From Nocardioides terrae (GTDB lineage Bacteria > Actinomycetota > Actinomycetes > Propionibacteriales > Nocardioidaceae), in contig NZ_FOLB01000001.1 of assembly GCF_900112345.1 (NCBI RefSeq), positions 310,001 to 374,000 on the forward strand: 64,000 nt of DNA. The letters are read 5' to 3'. The translations under genes and the position numbers were made by a program. Shown here piece by piece: positions 20,721 through 30,092 of the stretch (positions within the stretch are counted from its first letter, which is position 1; every line of letters starts with the position of its first letter). The notes beneath the pieces were generated by a model. That model saw only the letters and a program-made list of their open reading frames with translations. It made no database searches and was not told the origin of the DNA.

Positions 20721-21752
20721 TCAGTCCTCGACCAGTCCGATGCGCAGGTACTCGGCGGCGTAGGTGCCGGACAGCAGCAGCTCGGCGTACCTCGCGACCT
20801 CGCTCGAGGCCTCCGCCGCGATCACCTCGACGCGTACGCCGCGCTCGTCGGCCGCCCGGGTGAGGGTGCTGCGCTGCTCGTGCCGGACCGGGTCGTCGGC
20901 CCCGTCGTCGAGGACGACGAGGACCGGGCGCGGCCCCGCGCCGTCGCCACCGTCGAAGGGGTCGTCGAAGACGGTGTGCTGGCGGGCCGCCTCGATGACG
21001 GGCAGCAGGTGCTCGGCGTCACCGGCGAGCGCGCCTCGCCCGCTCGCGCGGCGGATCGACTCCGCGACCCGGCGACCCGCCCGGGCCGCGAGCACGGATC
21101 CGCCCCACACCAGCGGCAGCGAGTCGGCCAGGGTCAGCGCGAGCACCTTGCCCGGGTTGACGGAGATGTCGCGGTGCGGCGAGCAGGCGATCGCGACGGC
21201 GTCGAGGGCGGCCGCGACCTCCTCCGGCTCGGCGCTCGGGCCCAGCCCGACCCGGTCGAGGAAGGAGAGCACGAGGACGGCGACGGCCAGCTGGTCGCCG
21301 GTCATGACCGGGAGCACGGTCGCGTCGCGGCCGGCGGCGTGCTCGGCGACGAGGGACCGCTCGGGGCCGGCGACGACGACCTGGCTGCCGCGCCGGACCG
21401 CCTCCGCGACGGCGCTCGCGGTGGCCGGGTCGCCGCCGTCGGGGGCGAGCACGACGACGAGGTCGAGGCTCCCGACCCACCCGGGCAGGTTGGGCGAGGG
21501 CCAGGCGACGAAGGGCACGGGGCAGGATGGCTCCAGAACCGCCCGGACGAGGCGGGAGTCGGGTCCGGCGGCGACCACCGCACGTGGCCGCCCGGACGCC
21601 GCCCGCTCGACGGCGAGTCCCAGCGCCTCGGAGGACTCGGCCGCCTCACGGCGTACGCGCGCTCCCGACTCCGCGAGCCAGCGCAGTCGCAGGTCGGCGC
21701 CAGCCAGTGCCAGCTCGTCCTCGAGCCGGCTCTCGTCGAACCACGTCGCCAT
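20721..21752 (-). CDS. SIS-domain protein, phosphomannose isomerase-like (TobH family)
   Basis: 343 residues. Two SIS-like halves: residues 40-150 (ASGRPRAVVAAGPDSRLVRA ... DLVVVLAPDGGDP) and a second from about 190. The sequence resembles the bifunctional phosphoglucose/phosphomannose isomerase class, as in mycobacterial Rv3256c, which lies in the same place beside manB. A catalytic role in fructose-6-P / mannose-6-P conversion is possible but not certain because the family is divergent. It starts 18 bp after the Trm112-like gene. Confidence 0.78.
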   Translation of the reverse strand: MATWFDESRLEDELALAGADLRLRWLAESGARVRREAAESSEALGLAVERAASGRPRAVVAAGPDSRLVRAVLEPSCPVPFVAWPSPNLPGWVGSLDLVVVLAPDGGDPATASAVAEAVRRGSQVVVAGPERSLVAEHAAGRDATVLPVMTGDQLAVAVLVLSFLDRVGLGPSAEPEEVAAALDAVAIACSPHRDISVNPGKVLALTLADSLPLVWGGSVLAARAGRRVAESIRRASGRGALAGDAEHLLPVIEAARQHTVFDDPFDGGDGAGPRPVLVVLDDGADDPVRHEQRSTLTRAADERGVRVEVIAAEASSEVARYAELLLSGTYAAEYLRIGLVED

Positions 21753-21770
21753 CGCCGCTCCTCCGAACGC

Positions 21771-21968
21771 TCAGGCCGGCTTACGGGCCTCGTCCACGAG
21801 CAGGACGGGGATCGAGTCACGGACCGGGTAGGCGTATCCGCACGTGCCCTCGCAGACGAGCTCGCCACCCTCATCGGTCTGCACCGGCTTCAGCGACCCG
21901 TGGCAGTTGGGGCAGACGATGATCTCGAGCAGCGTCTCGTCGAGCCCCAGATTGGTCGGGTTGGTCAT
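21771..21968 (-). CDS. Trm112-like small zinc-ribbon protein
   Basis: 65 residues with the family signature ETLLEIIVCPNCHGSLKP, then LVCEGTCGYAYPVRDSIPVL. C-x-x-C plus a second Cys pair suggests a zinc ribbon. In eukaryotes and archaea Trm112 activates methyltransferases; the bacterial partner is unknown. The ATG lies 1 bp after the manB stop, so translation is probably coupled. Confidence 0.88.
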   Translation of the reverse strand: MTNPTNLGLDETLLEIIVCPNCHGSLKPVQTDEGGELVCEGTCGYAYPVRDSIPVLLVDEARKPA

Positions 21969-21969
21969 G

Positions 21970-23355
21970 TCAGGCGTCCTTCCGGATGATGGCGAGCACC
22001 TCGTCGCGCAGGTGCTCCATGGTGGCGGTGTCCTTGCCCTCGACGTTGAGCCGCAGCAGCGGCTCGGTGTTGGAGGCGCGGACGTTGAAGCTCCAGTCGT
22101 CGGTGCTGACGGTGAGGCCGTCGAGCCGGTCCAGGGCGGCCCCGTCGCGGCCGCCGTAGGTCGCCTCGATCTCGGCGACCACCGCCTGCTGGTCGGCGAC
22201 CGTCGAGTTGATCTCGCCCGACAGCGGATAGCGCTCGTACGGCGCCAGCAGCTCGCTGAGCGGCACGTCCGCCTCGGCGAGCGCCGCGAGGGCGTGCAGC
22301 GCGGCGAGCATGCCCGAGTCGGCGCGCCAGAAGTCGCGGAAGTAGAAGTGGCCGGAGTGCTCGCCGCCGAAGACGGCGTCGGTCTCGGCCATCCTCGCCT
22401 TGATGAAGGAGTGCCCGACCCGCGTGCGCACCGGCCTGCCACCGAGCTCGCTGACGATCTGCGGCACGGCACGGCTGGTGATCAGGTTGTGGATGACAGC
22501 ACTGCCCGGCGCCTTGGCCAGCTCGCGGGCAGCGATGAGGGCGGTCAGGGTGGACGGCGAGACGAGCTGGCCGCGCTCGTCGACGAGGAAGCAGCGGTCG
22601 GCGTCGCCGTCGAAGGCGAGCCCCACGTCCGCCCCGGTCTCGCGCACCTTCGCCTGCAGGTCGACGAGGTTCTCCGGCTCGATCGGGTTGGCCTCGTGGT
22701 GGGGGAAGGTGCCGTCGAGCTCGAAGTACATCGGCACCAGCTCGATCCCGGGCAGCCTCGCGAAGACGGCGGGTGCGGTGTGGCCGGCCATGCCGTTGCC
22801 CGCATCGGCGACGACGGTGAGCGGACGGCCGGAGACCGGCGCCAGGGACAGCAGGTGGTCGGCGTACGCCTCGAGGACGTCCTGCTCCTCGACGGTGCCG
22901 CTGTGCTCCTGCTCGAGCGGCGAGCCCTGCAGGACCAGGTCGCGGATCTCGGCGAGGCCCGACTCCATCCCGACCGGTGCGGCGAACGGTCGGCACTGCT
23001 TGATCCCGTTGTACTGCGCCGGGTTGTGGCTGGCGGTGAACATCACGCCGGGCAGGCCGAGGTGACCGGAGGCGAAGTAGAGCTGGTCGGTCGAGGCGAG
23101 CCCGATCATCACCACGTCGGCACCGGCCTGGTTGGCTCCCTCGGCGTAGGCCCGGGCGAGCGACGGCGAGCTCGGCCGCATGTCGTGGCCGATCACGATC
23201 CGCCGTACCGGGTCCTCGGGGGTGTCGAGGACCCGCACGAACGCGCGGCCGGTGGCGCGGGCGAGGTCCTCGTCGACCTGGTCGGGGACCGTGCCGCGGA
23301 CGTCGTAGGCCTTGAAGACGGCGCCGACGTTCGCGGGGTCGAGGGACGAGGCCAT
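21970..23355 (-). CDS. manB: Phosphomannomutase / phosphoglucomutase
   Basis: 461 residues. The phosphoserine loop TASHNP has Ser109, the metal loop is FDGDADRCF, and the sugar loop is FGGEHSGHFYF. The phosphate-binding RASNTEPLLRLN sits at the C terminus. It interconverts mannose-6-P and mannose-1-P and feeds the guanylyltransferase at 31875-32975 to make GDP-mannose for glycolipids and glycoproteins. It forms a run with the Trm112-like and SIS genes. Confidence 0.93.
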   Translation of the reverse strand: MASSLDPANVGAVFKAYDVRGTVPDQVDEDLARATGRAFVRVLDTPEDPVRRIVIGHDMRPSSPSLARAYAEGANQAGADVVMIGLASTDQLYFASGHLGLPGVMFTASHNPAQYNGIKQCRPFAAPVGMESGLAEIRDLVLQGSPLEQEHSGTVEEQDVLEAYADHLLSLAPVSGRPLTVVADAGNGMAGHTAPAVFARLPGIELVPMYFELDGTFPHHEANPIEPENLVDLQAKVRETGADVGLAFDGDADRCFLVDERGQLVSPSTLTALIAARELAKAPGSAVIHNLITSRAVPQIVSELGGRPVRTRVGHSFIKARMAETDAVFGGEHSGHFYFRDFWRADSGMLAALHALAALAEADVPLSELLAPYERYPLSGEINSTVADQQAVVAEIEATYGGRDGAALDRLDGLTVSTDDWSFNVRASNTEPLLRLNVEGKDTATMEHLRDEVLAIIRKDA

Positions 23356-23383
23356 GGAGCCGACCCTAGCGGGGCCGGGCCGC

Positions 23384-23743
23384 TCAGTCGCTGGTCAGGA
23401 CCCTCAGGTGACCCTTGCGGCGGGTCTCGTGGGTGCCCTCCTCGGCCGCGGGCCGAGCCGTGGTCGGCACCGGGCGGGCCGCCTCGCGGACGGCGTCGGC
23501 GAGGGCGAGCAGGTCGTCGTTGGACGGACCGGGGTCGATGCGGCCCGTGGCGAGCCGGAGCACCTCCCACCCGCGGGGCGCGGAGAGTCGTTCGCTGTGC
23601 TCGAGGCAGAGGTCGTAGGCGTGCGGCTCGGCGTAGGTGGCCAGTGGGCCGAGGACGGCCGTCTGGTCGGCGTACACGTAGGTGAGCGTCATGACCGCGG
23701 GACGGGTGCATGCCGTACGCGAACAACGACGAGCGGGAGTCAC
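23384..23743 (-). CDS. DUF3499 family protein
   Basis: 119 residues from GTG. Pattern: RRCSRTACTRPAVMTLTYVY, then EPHAYDLCLEHSERLSAPRG, typical of the actinobacterial DUF3499 family with paired Cys that could bind zinc. Function unknown. In mycobacteria its homolog also sits between manB and the metallopeptidase-like gene, which is divergent here by 86 bp. Confidence 0.88.
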   Translation of the reverse strand: MTPARRCSRTACTRPAVMTLTYVYADQTAVLGPLATYAEPHAYDLCLEHSERLSAPRGWEVLRLATGRIDPGPSNDDLLALADAVREAARPVPTTARPAAEEGTHETRRKGHLRVLTSD

Positions 23744-23829
23744 GTCGCAGACCGTACCGCTCGCCGGCGACCGCGCGGACTAGGCTCGCGGACGTGCCGG
23801 CTGAACTGGGACGTGAACGGGGAGCTGAC

Positions 23830-24279
23830 GTGGTCATCGACGTCGGCCGGAGCCGCACCGGGCCGCGCTCGCGCCGTGACCGGCGCGGACGCGGGATGCG
23901 CGGACCGGGTGTCATGCCCCAGGTGCCCGGCGTGCCGGAGCTCCGCACGGCGCGGGAGAGGTTCGACGACCTGGCGCTCGGGATCATCAGCGAGGTCGAC
24001 GCCGCCTGGGCCGACCGCCTCGGGCTGGTGGAGTACGCCGTCGAGGACGCCCCTCAGGTGCCCGACGACTGGTCGGTCGACACCGTGCCGCTGTCGTCGC
24101 TGGTGCGCGGCTCGGGGACGAGGCCGACCCGGCTGGTGCTCTTCCGCCGCCCGATCGAGCACCGCTGCGAGACCCGCTCCGACCTCGAGGCGATGATCCT
24201 GACCGTCGTGGTGGAGCAGGTCGCCGAGCTGCTCAACGTGGAGCCGTCGGTGATCGATCCGCGCTACGAGCGGGACTAG
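23830..24279 (+). CDS. Metallopeptidase-family protein with lost HExxH motif
   Basis: 149 residues from GTG at 23830, chosen for GGGGAG 5 bp upstream. The core ERFDDLALGIISEVDAAWAD and the RLVLFRRPIEHRCETRSDLE segment match the zincin-like family (Rv3259 type). Where classical members have an HExxH helix, this one reads VVVEQVAELL, so both zinc-binding His residues are missing. It is likely non-catalytic or uses another chemistry. It converges with DUF5719, with a 4-bp overlap of the two ends. Confidence 0.75.
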   Translation: MVIDVGRSRTGPRSRRDRRGRGMRGPGVMPQVPGVPELRTARERFDDLALGIISEVDAAWADRLGLVEYAVEDAPQVPDDWSVDTVPLSSLVRGSGTRPTRLVLFRRPIEHRCETRSDLEAMILTVVVEQVAELLNVEPSVIDPRYERD

Positions 24280-25640
24280 CGGGTCCCTGGCGCGACGGCG
24301 GGCACGGCGCCGGCCCGCACCAGCTCCCGCAGCCGTACGACGGCCGAGCCGCCGTCCTGCAGCTGCACCACGCCGCGCACCGCGGTGCGCTGGGGCGAGA
24401 CCTCGATCGATGTGGCCTTGTCAGGCAGGTCGAGTGTGGCGCCCTGGTCGAGGGCGAGCGAGACGCGCTGGTTGAGCAGCTCGGCGCCGTCGGCGGCGCG
24501 GGCGATCACCGTGGCGACACCGACCGCGTCGGCCCCGGCCAGCACCAGCCGCTTCGCTCCCTCCGGCATGACAGCAGTCGTCGGCGTGAACACCCGCGGA
24601 CCGGGCGCGAGCAGGGAGAGGTCCCCGCCGGCGACCGAGCGGAGCGAGGCGGCCAGGCGGTGGTCGGAGACCACCTCGATGCCGATCGCGTCCTTGGCGG
24701 TGTCCCCGCCGAGCAGGTCGTCGAGGACGGTGCCGACGGCTGCGTGGGGCGGGACCGTGATCGGCGTGGCGCCGGCCGGGGCGAAGACCGAGCCGGCCGT
24801 CACCAGCCGCACCGTCGCGGTGGCCTGGTCGTCGGTGTCGTTGGCGAGGGTCAGCGTGTGCCGTCCGGCTCCGGGGGTCACGCCGAGCAGCAGGTTACGC
24901 CGCGCCGGCCGCAGCTGCGGCTGGAGCCAGTCCTCGGTCGACGTACCACCGGTGAGGCGCTCGCCGCGGTCGCGGACGGCGACGCCGAGCTGGCCGCGCT
25001 GGACGACCACGTGCAAGGCGAGGTCGCCGGTCTGCGGCACCACGGAGCCGAGGTCGATCTGGACGTGCGACCCGCCCTCGACCGCGACACCGCGCAGGGC
25101 GGGGACGTCGAGCGGGCCGTCGTCGCCGAGCACCCCGACCTCGGCCACCGCCTGTCCGGCGTTGGGGTTGGTCAGCACGAGGACCGAGGCGTGGGTCGGG
25201 CCGGCGCCGACGCCGGTGAACCACTGGCTCGCGGCGACCGGGGTGCAGTCGAGGGCGGTGAGCGGCTGCGACGACGACAACCCGGCGACGATGCCCGGTG
25301 CGAGGTTGTCCTGGCCGCCGACCACGACGGGAGCATCCGGGGCGGGCTGCTCGACCACCCGGCCGGGCGCGACCTGGGCGCTGCTCGTCCCTGCCTCGGA
25401 GGTCAGCGTGAGCGCGCCGGTCGCACCGGAGGCGCTCGCCACCCGGAGTGTCGACTCGTTGCCCGAGCGGCCGTCCAGCGAGCTCGGGCAGACGACCGAG
25501 CTGGTGGTGAGGGCACTGGTGGCGGGTGCCTGCCGGTGCGTCGCCGGCGCGTCCGGGCGCACGAGGACGAGCAGGAGCGCCACCACGACCGGGAGCGCGA
25601 TCGCGAGGCCGGTCGTCACGTCGATGCGGCGTCGGGTCAT
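24276..25640 (-). CDS. DUF5719 family secreted/anchored protein
   Basis: 454 residues from ATG at 25640 with a strong GGAGGAGG 6 bp upstream. One N-terminal membrane segment (TGLAIALPVVVALLLVLVRP), then an extracytoplasmic region rich in beta strands, Gly, Ala, Thr and Val. The start overlaps the stop of the GT2 membrane protein (ATGA). It is conserved with that GT2 in actinobacteria; a joint envelope role is inferred. No catalytic residues are recognised. Confidence 0.82.
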   Translation of the reverse strand: MTRRRIDVTTGLAIALPVVVALLLVLVRPDAPATHRQAPATSALTTSSVVCPSSLDGRSGNESTLRVASASGATGALTLTSEAGTSSAQVAPGRVVEQPAPDAPVVVGGQDNLAPGIVAGLSSSQPLTALDCTPVAASQWFTGVGAGPTHASVLVLTNPNAGQAVAEVGVLGDDGPLDVPALRGVAVEGGSHVQIDLGSVVPQTGDLALHVVVQRGQLGVAVRDRGERLTGGTSTEDWLQPQLRPARRNLLLGVTPGAGRHTLTLANDTDDQATATVRLVTAGSVFAPAGATPITVPPHAAVGTVLDDLLGGDTAKDAIGIEVVSDHRLAASLRSVAGGDLSLLAPGPRVFTPTTAVMPEGAKRLVLAGADAVGVATVIARAADGAELLNQRVSLALDQGATLDLPDKATSIEVSPQRTAVRGVVQLQDGGSAVVRLRELVRAGAVPAVAPGTR

Positions 25641-28516
25641 GCTCGCCTCCTCCGCTCGACGGTCGGTGCGCACTGGACCACGACCGCGACGAGTCCGGCG
25701 AGCTGCACGACGACGAGGGCCAGGTGCAGCCACGAGGTCCCGCCGTGCAGCGACTCGGCGGACGGCGCCGTGTCGAGCTGCCAGGCGCGGGTGCTGCGGG
25801 CCTGCGCGCTCGCCTGCGAGACGCCGCTGGCGGCATCGATGGCCGCCGACACCGCCGGGTCGCTGGGCGCCGGCTGGACGACGTACTGGATCCCCGCGGC
25901 GGCGAGGCCGTCGACGGTCTCGTCGTCGGGTCGCGACACGAAGTCCCTGACCAGCGCGGCGAAGTGGGAGTCCTCGGGGGTCAGCGCGAGGATCTCGTCC
26001 TCGCCGAGCGTGACGCCGGCGCCGCGCACGACGCTGTAGCGGACGCCTCCCGCGACCCCGCCGTGCAGCACGAGGATGCCGTGCTCGCGGCCCGAGGCGG
26101 CCTCCTGCAGCATGTAGGCCGGGACGTCGTCGCGCACCTCGTCGCCCAGGGCGCCGTGACCGCCCACGACCGCCCACACCAGGCCACCGACGGCGCCGAT
26201 GACGGCGAGCGCCGCGAGCGCGCCGGCCAGCAGGCGACGCCAGCCGGCCAGCGAGGTCAGCGCACCCTGGACACCGATCACGGCGGCGGTGACGGCAGCA
26301 GCCTGGACCAGGAGGAGCAGGAACGTGGTGCCGGCCGGTGCGGAGGTGGCACCGAGTCGGATGCTGACGAGCGAGAGGACGAGCGCGACGAGTGCCGCCA
26401 CGACGCCCACGACCCAGCAGACGAGCACCGGCACCCGGGTCCGCCCCGGGACGAGGGCCAGGACGGCCAGCACCGGCAGGACCAGGCCGAGCCACTGCGG
26501 CGCCCCTAGGTCGGGCAGCCGGCCGAGGGTCAGGTCCAGGCCGGACAGCGCCGGGCCGGGAGGGATGCCGGCGTCGAGCAGCAGGCCGCTGCCGGCGCCG
26601 TGCTGGAGGGCGGGAAGCCACCAGGCCGCGAGCAGCACGAGCGGGACGCCGAGCGCCACCGCAGGCGGACCCCAGACCGACCGGTCGCCGAAGACCGGAG
26701 CGCTGCCGCGCAGCAGCAGCCGGGCGACGAGGAGGACGACGACGGCGAGGAGCAGGCAGACTACCCAGGCGACCGGCGTGAAGGCAGCGATCAGGGCGAG
26801 CAGCCCGCCGCTGCGCCAGCCCGCTCGCCAGCGGCGGTCCGGCTCCGGGTCGGCGAAGCCGAGCGCGGCATGCACGGCCCACGGCAGCGTCGCTCCGGCC
26901 ACCACCGGGCCGAGCCGGCCGTCGCTCCAAGCGCCCGAGACGAGCGGGACGAGCGCGTAGGAGGCCGCGCCCCACAGCACCAGCCAGCGCGGGGCGCCCT
27001 TGATCGAGAGCAGCCGGCCGACGACGCGGAGCAGGCGCCACGCTCCCCAGAGCGCAAGGGGCGGAGCCACGACGAGGGCGGCGGTCACGGCGGCGGACGG
27101 CGAGCCGAGCAGGGTCGCGAGCAGCGTGAGCGGCAGGAGGTACGCCGGCGCCGGGACCGCCGTGCCCTGGCCGATGGGATGCCACGACTCCACGACGAGC
27201 CGCCACCAGTGCCCGACGGCGTCAGGAGCGGGTGAGAGCCCGCCGCCGGCCACCGTGCCGAAGGCGGTCCTCGTCGCGACCACGAGGGCGATCACCACGA
27301 CCGACAGCAGCACCGCGACCGGGTTGGTGAGGAAGCGGGCGACCAGTCCGGTGTCGCGCAGGATCGCCTCTCCGTCGTACGCGTCGCCGGCCTCGATCTC
27401 GGCCTGCCGTCGGGCGGCGAACGAGGCGGGGTCGCGCTCGGCCGCCGCCGCCCGGCGTCGCTCGGCGACGTCGGAGGCCTGGTTGGTGAGTGCGCCCGCG
27501 AGGTCGCCGACGAAGTCCAGGCCGTGCCGGTAGGGCAGCCAGGGCGGCGCGAGCAGCCGGCGCACCTCACGGGGGTCGGCGACGTCCAGAGCGCGTCGCT
27601 CCCGGCGCGCGGCACGCACCTGGCGAGGGCGGGCGTAGACGTTGAGCAGAGCGGCCAGCTCGTCCAGGGCCTCCCCGGGTGAGCGGACGAGCAGGAAGCC
27701 GAGCATCCGGAGCAGGGTGCCGAGGAAGAGCCGCACCAGCTGGAAGGGCAGCGCGCGGGCGCGGACGTTGACGAGCAACGTCCACAGCGCCGCGCGGCGC
27801 TCCTGGTAGTGGGTGTGCCGGCCGGTGAGCGGGGTGGTACGGATCCCGCGGTGGGCGGCCTCGGCGTGGAAGACGACGGCGTCGGGCACGACGATCGTGC
27901 GCATGCCGGCCCGTGCCGCGCGCCAGCCGAGGTCGATGTCGTTGCCGAAGATCGGGAGCTGGGGGTCGAAGCCGCCCAGCCGCTCGAGCGCCTCCCGCCG
28001 GATCAGCATGCCCGCGGTGTTGACGGCGAGCACGGTGCGGACGTCGTTGTGCTGGCCCTGGTCGTACTCGCCGCGCTCCAGACCCGTCTCGCGACGGCCG
28101 GTCCCGGAGATCGTGACGCCGAGCTCGAGCAGGCGGCGCAGCGAGGGCCACTCGCGCAGCTTCGGCCCGAGGATGTCCAGCCCCGCCTCGGCCTCGACCG
28201 CGGTCAGCAGCCACTCCAGGGCGGTCGGGTCCGGCGTCGAGTCGTCGTGCAGGATCCACACCCACTCGGCCGGGTCGTCGCTCAGCGCGTCGAGGCCGAG
28301 CGCCACCGCCTCGGGGAACGTTGTCGAGCCCTTGACGACGCGCACCTCGCCGAACGCGTCCCGCAGCATCTGCGGGCTGTCGTCCTTGCTGCCGGTGTCG
28401 ATCGCCACCACCCGGTCCGGGGCGACGGTCTGCGAGCGGATGCCGTCGATGACCGTCGGCAGCCAGCGCGCGCCGTCATGGCTGACGACGAGGAGGGCGA
28501 CCGACGGGTGAGACAC
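25637..28516 (-). CDS. Large membrane protein with N-terminal GT2 glycosyltransferase
   Basis: 959 residues from GTG. Residues 1-270 form a GT-A domain: ALLVVSHDGARWLPTVIDGI, the donor-site WVWILHDDSTPDPTALEWL, and GFDPQLPIFGNDIDLGWRA. About 12-14 membrane helices follow from about residue 390, with extracytoplasmic loops. Such GT2-membrane fusions act on polyprenyl-linked glycans or glycolipids. The acceptor is unknown. TTG at 28525 is an alternative start. It is coupled to DUF5719 by a 4-bp overlap. Confidence 0.82.
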   Translation of the reverse strand: MSHPSVALLVVSHDGARWLPTVIDGIRSQTVAPDRVVAIDTGSKDDSPQMLRDAFGEVRVVKGSTTFPEAVALGLDALSDDPAEWVWILHDDSTPDPTALEWLLTAVEAEAGLDILGPKLREWPSLRRLLELGVTISGTGRRETGLERGEYDQGQHNDVRTVLAVNTAGMLIRREALERLGGFDPQLPIFGNDIDLGWRAARAGMRTIVVPDAVVFHAEAAHRGIRTTPLTGRHTHYQERRAALWTLLVNVRARALPFQLVRLFLGTLLRMLGFLLVRSPGEALDELAALLNVYARPRQVRAARRERRALDVADPREVRRLLAPPWLPYRHGLDFVGDLAGALTNQASDVAERRRAAAAERDPASFAARRQAEIEAGDAYDGEAILRDTGLVARFLTNPVAVLLSVVVIALVVATRTAFGTVAGGGLSPAPDAVGHWWRLVVESWHPIGQGTAVPAPAYLLPLTLLATLLGSPSAAVTAALVVAPPLALWGAWRLLRVVGRLLSIKGAPRWLVLWGAASYALVPLVSGAWSDGRLGPVVAGATLPWAVHAALGFADPEPDRRWRAGWRSGGLLALIAAFTPVAWVVCLLLAVVVLLVARLLLRGSAPVFGDRSVWGPPAVALGVPLVLLAAWWLPALQHGAGSGLLLDAGIPPGPALSGLDLTLGRLPDLGAPQWLGLVLPVLAVLALVPGRTRVPVLVCWVVGVVAALVALVLSLVSIRLGATSAPAGTTFLLLLVQAAAVTAAVIGVQGALTSLAGWRRLLAGALAALAVIGAVGGLVWAVVGGHGALGDEVRDDVPAYMLQEAASGREHGILVLHGGVAGGVRYSVVRGAGVTLGEDEILALTPEDSHFAALVRDFVSRPDDETVDGLAAAGIQYVVQPAPSDPAVSAAIDAASGVSQASAQARSTRAWQLDTAPSAESLHGGTSWLHLALVVVQLAGLVAVVVQCAPTVERRRRA

Positions 28517-28552
28517 GATCGGCAACCCTAACCGGGGATCCCTGGGCGGCCG

Positions 28553-28591
28553 AAAAAGCAGAAGCCCCGGGGGTGTGGTCCCGGGGCTTCT
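28553..28591 (-). terminator. Intrinsic terminator after whiB2
   Basis: A perfect 12-bp stem (AGAAGCCCCGGG / CCCGGGGCTTCT) with an 8-base loop, followed on the minus strand by GCTTTTT. It is 12 bp past the WhiB stop and separates whiB2 from the GT2 gene. Confidence 0.85.
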
Positions 28592-28603
28592 CTGCTCGTG
28601 TGC

Positions 28604-28864
28604 TCAGACTGCGCGCTTCTTCAGCTTGCGGCGCTCCCTCTCGGAGAGACCGCCCCAGATGCCGAAGCGCTCGTCGTTCATCAACGCGGACTCGAGGCAG
28701 TCGTCACGCACCTCGCAGGTCTGGCAGACCTTCTTCGCCTCGCGAGTCGAACCGCCCTTCTCGGGGAAGAACGCCTCGGGGTCGGTCTGAGCGCACAGTG
28801 CCCGCTCCTGCCATCCCCCCTCATCGGCGTCCGGTTCGAGGAGAAAGAGCTCTCTCATCTTCAT
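28604..28864 (-). CDS. whiB2: WhiB-family iron-sulfur regulator, WhiB2-like
   Basis: 86 residues. Four cluster-binding Cys at 24, 47, 50 and 56 (C-x22-C-x2-C-x5-C), the turn G-I-W-G-G at 68-72, and a basic tail RERRKLKKR. WhiB2/WhiB regulators bind a [4Fe-4S] cluster and work with the primary sigma factor and WhiA to control septation and sporulation. The neighbours manB and fbiA identify it as the WhiB2 ortholog. It has its own terminator and a 211-bp divergent upstream region. Confidence 0.92.
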   Translation of the reverse strand: MKMRELFLLEPDADEGGWQERALCAQTDPEAFFPEKGGSTREAKKVCQTCEVRDDCLESALMNDERFGIWGGLSERERRKLKKRAV

Positions 28865-29075
28865 TCGCCCCCTAGTCGACCCTGTGTTGGACCTTCAAGC
28901 CCCGATCCGTCGGTTCCCCACTCTTCGGTGAGCGACACGCCGAATCAAGGAAAAACAACACTGTGGGAATTACATGCCTGTCGTACCCACAAGTCAAGCC
29001 CGACGTCTGCTACAGGGACCAAGGTCGCAGCCCGGCTGCACCCCTGGTACAAGCGATAGGGAACGATGAGGCGCC

Positions 29076-30092
29076 ATGCGCAACATCACCGTCCTGTCCG
29101 GTGGCGTCGGCGGCGCGCGGTTCCTGCAGGGGCTGCTCCGCGGCATCGCCGACGGCAGTCTGCCCGGAGTCTCCCCCGATGCCGAGGTCACCGTGGTGGC
29201 CAACACCGCCGACGACCTGTGGATCCACGGCCTCAAGGTGTGCCCCGACCTCGACACGGTGATGTACACCCTGGGCGACGGCATCGACGTCGAGCGCGGC
29301 TGGGGCCACGCCGACGAGACCTGGAGCGTGATGGAGGAGCTGCGTGCGTACGACGTCGAGCCGACCTGGTTCAACCTCGGCGACCGCGACGTGGCGACCC
29401 ACCTGGTCCGCACCCAGATGCTCGACGCGGGCTACCCGCTCTCGGAGGTGACCGAGGCGCTCTGCCGGCGCTGGCTGCTCCCTCGCTACGGGCACGGCGT
29501 CCGGCTGGTGCCGATGACCGACGACCGCGTCGAGACCCACGTGGCGATCGCCGACCCGGACTCGCCGAGCGGCCGCCGGGTCGTGCACTTCCAGGAGTAC
29601 TGGGTCCGGCTCCGCGCCTCGGTCCCCGCCGAGCTCCTCGTCTTCGTGGGCCTTGAGGAGTCGACGCCCGCACGCGGCGTGCTCGACGCCATCACCGGCG
29701 CCGACCTCGTGATCCTGCCCCCGTCCAACCCGGTCGTCTCGGTCGGCACCATCCTCGGCGTCCCGGGGGTGCGGGAGGCGCTGGTCCGGACGTCCGCGCG
29801 CGTCGTGGGGATCTCCCCCATCATCGGCGGCCAGCACGTGCGCGGCATGGCCGAGCAGATGCTGACGTCCATCGGCGTCGAGGTCAGTGCCGCCGGGGTC
29901 GGCCTGCACTACGGCGCCCGCACGAGCGGCGGCGTCCTGGACGGCTGGCTCGTCGACAGCTCCGACTCCGGCTCGGTCGGGCGTCTGGCCGAGGCGGGGA
30001 TCCCCACCGCGGCCGTGCCGCTGTGGATGAGCGACCCGCAGACGACCGCCCGGATGGCGGCCGCCGCCATCGACCTGGTCCGAGCGCCGTGA
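29076..30092 (+). CDS. fbiA: LPPG:FO transferase (F420 biosynthesis)
   Basis: 338 residues with GAGG before the ATG. The CofD/FbiA pattern is clear: ITVLSGGVGGARFLQGLLRG, then NTADDLWIHGLKVCPDLDTV. FbiA joins the FO moiety to a phospho-enolpyruvate or phospho-lactate guanylated donor, giving (dehydro)F420-0. It is coupled to fbiB by a GTGA overlap. FO synthase (fbiC) and fbiD are outside the window. Confidence 0.95.
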   Translation: MRNITVLSGGVGGARFLQGLLRGIADGSLPGVSPDAEVTVVANTADDLWIHGLKVCPDLDTVMYTLGDGIDVERGWGHADETWSVMEELRAYDVEPTWFNLGDRDVATHLVRTQMLDAGYPLSEVTEALCRRWLLPRYGHGVRLVPMTDDRVETHVAIADPDSPSGRRVVHFQEYWVRLRASVPAELLVFVGLEESTPARGVLDAITGADLVILPPSNPVVSVGTILGVPGVREALVRTSARVVGISPIIGGQHVRGMAEQMLTSIGVEVSAAGVGLHYGARTSGGVLDGWLVDSSDSGSVGRLAEAGIPTAAVPLWMSDPQTTARMAAAAIDLVRAP

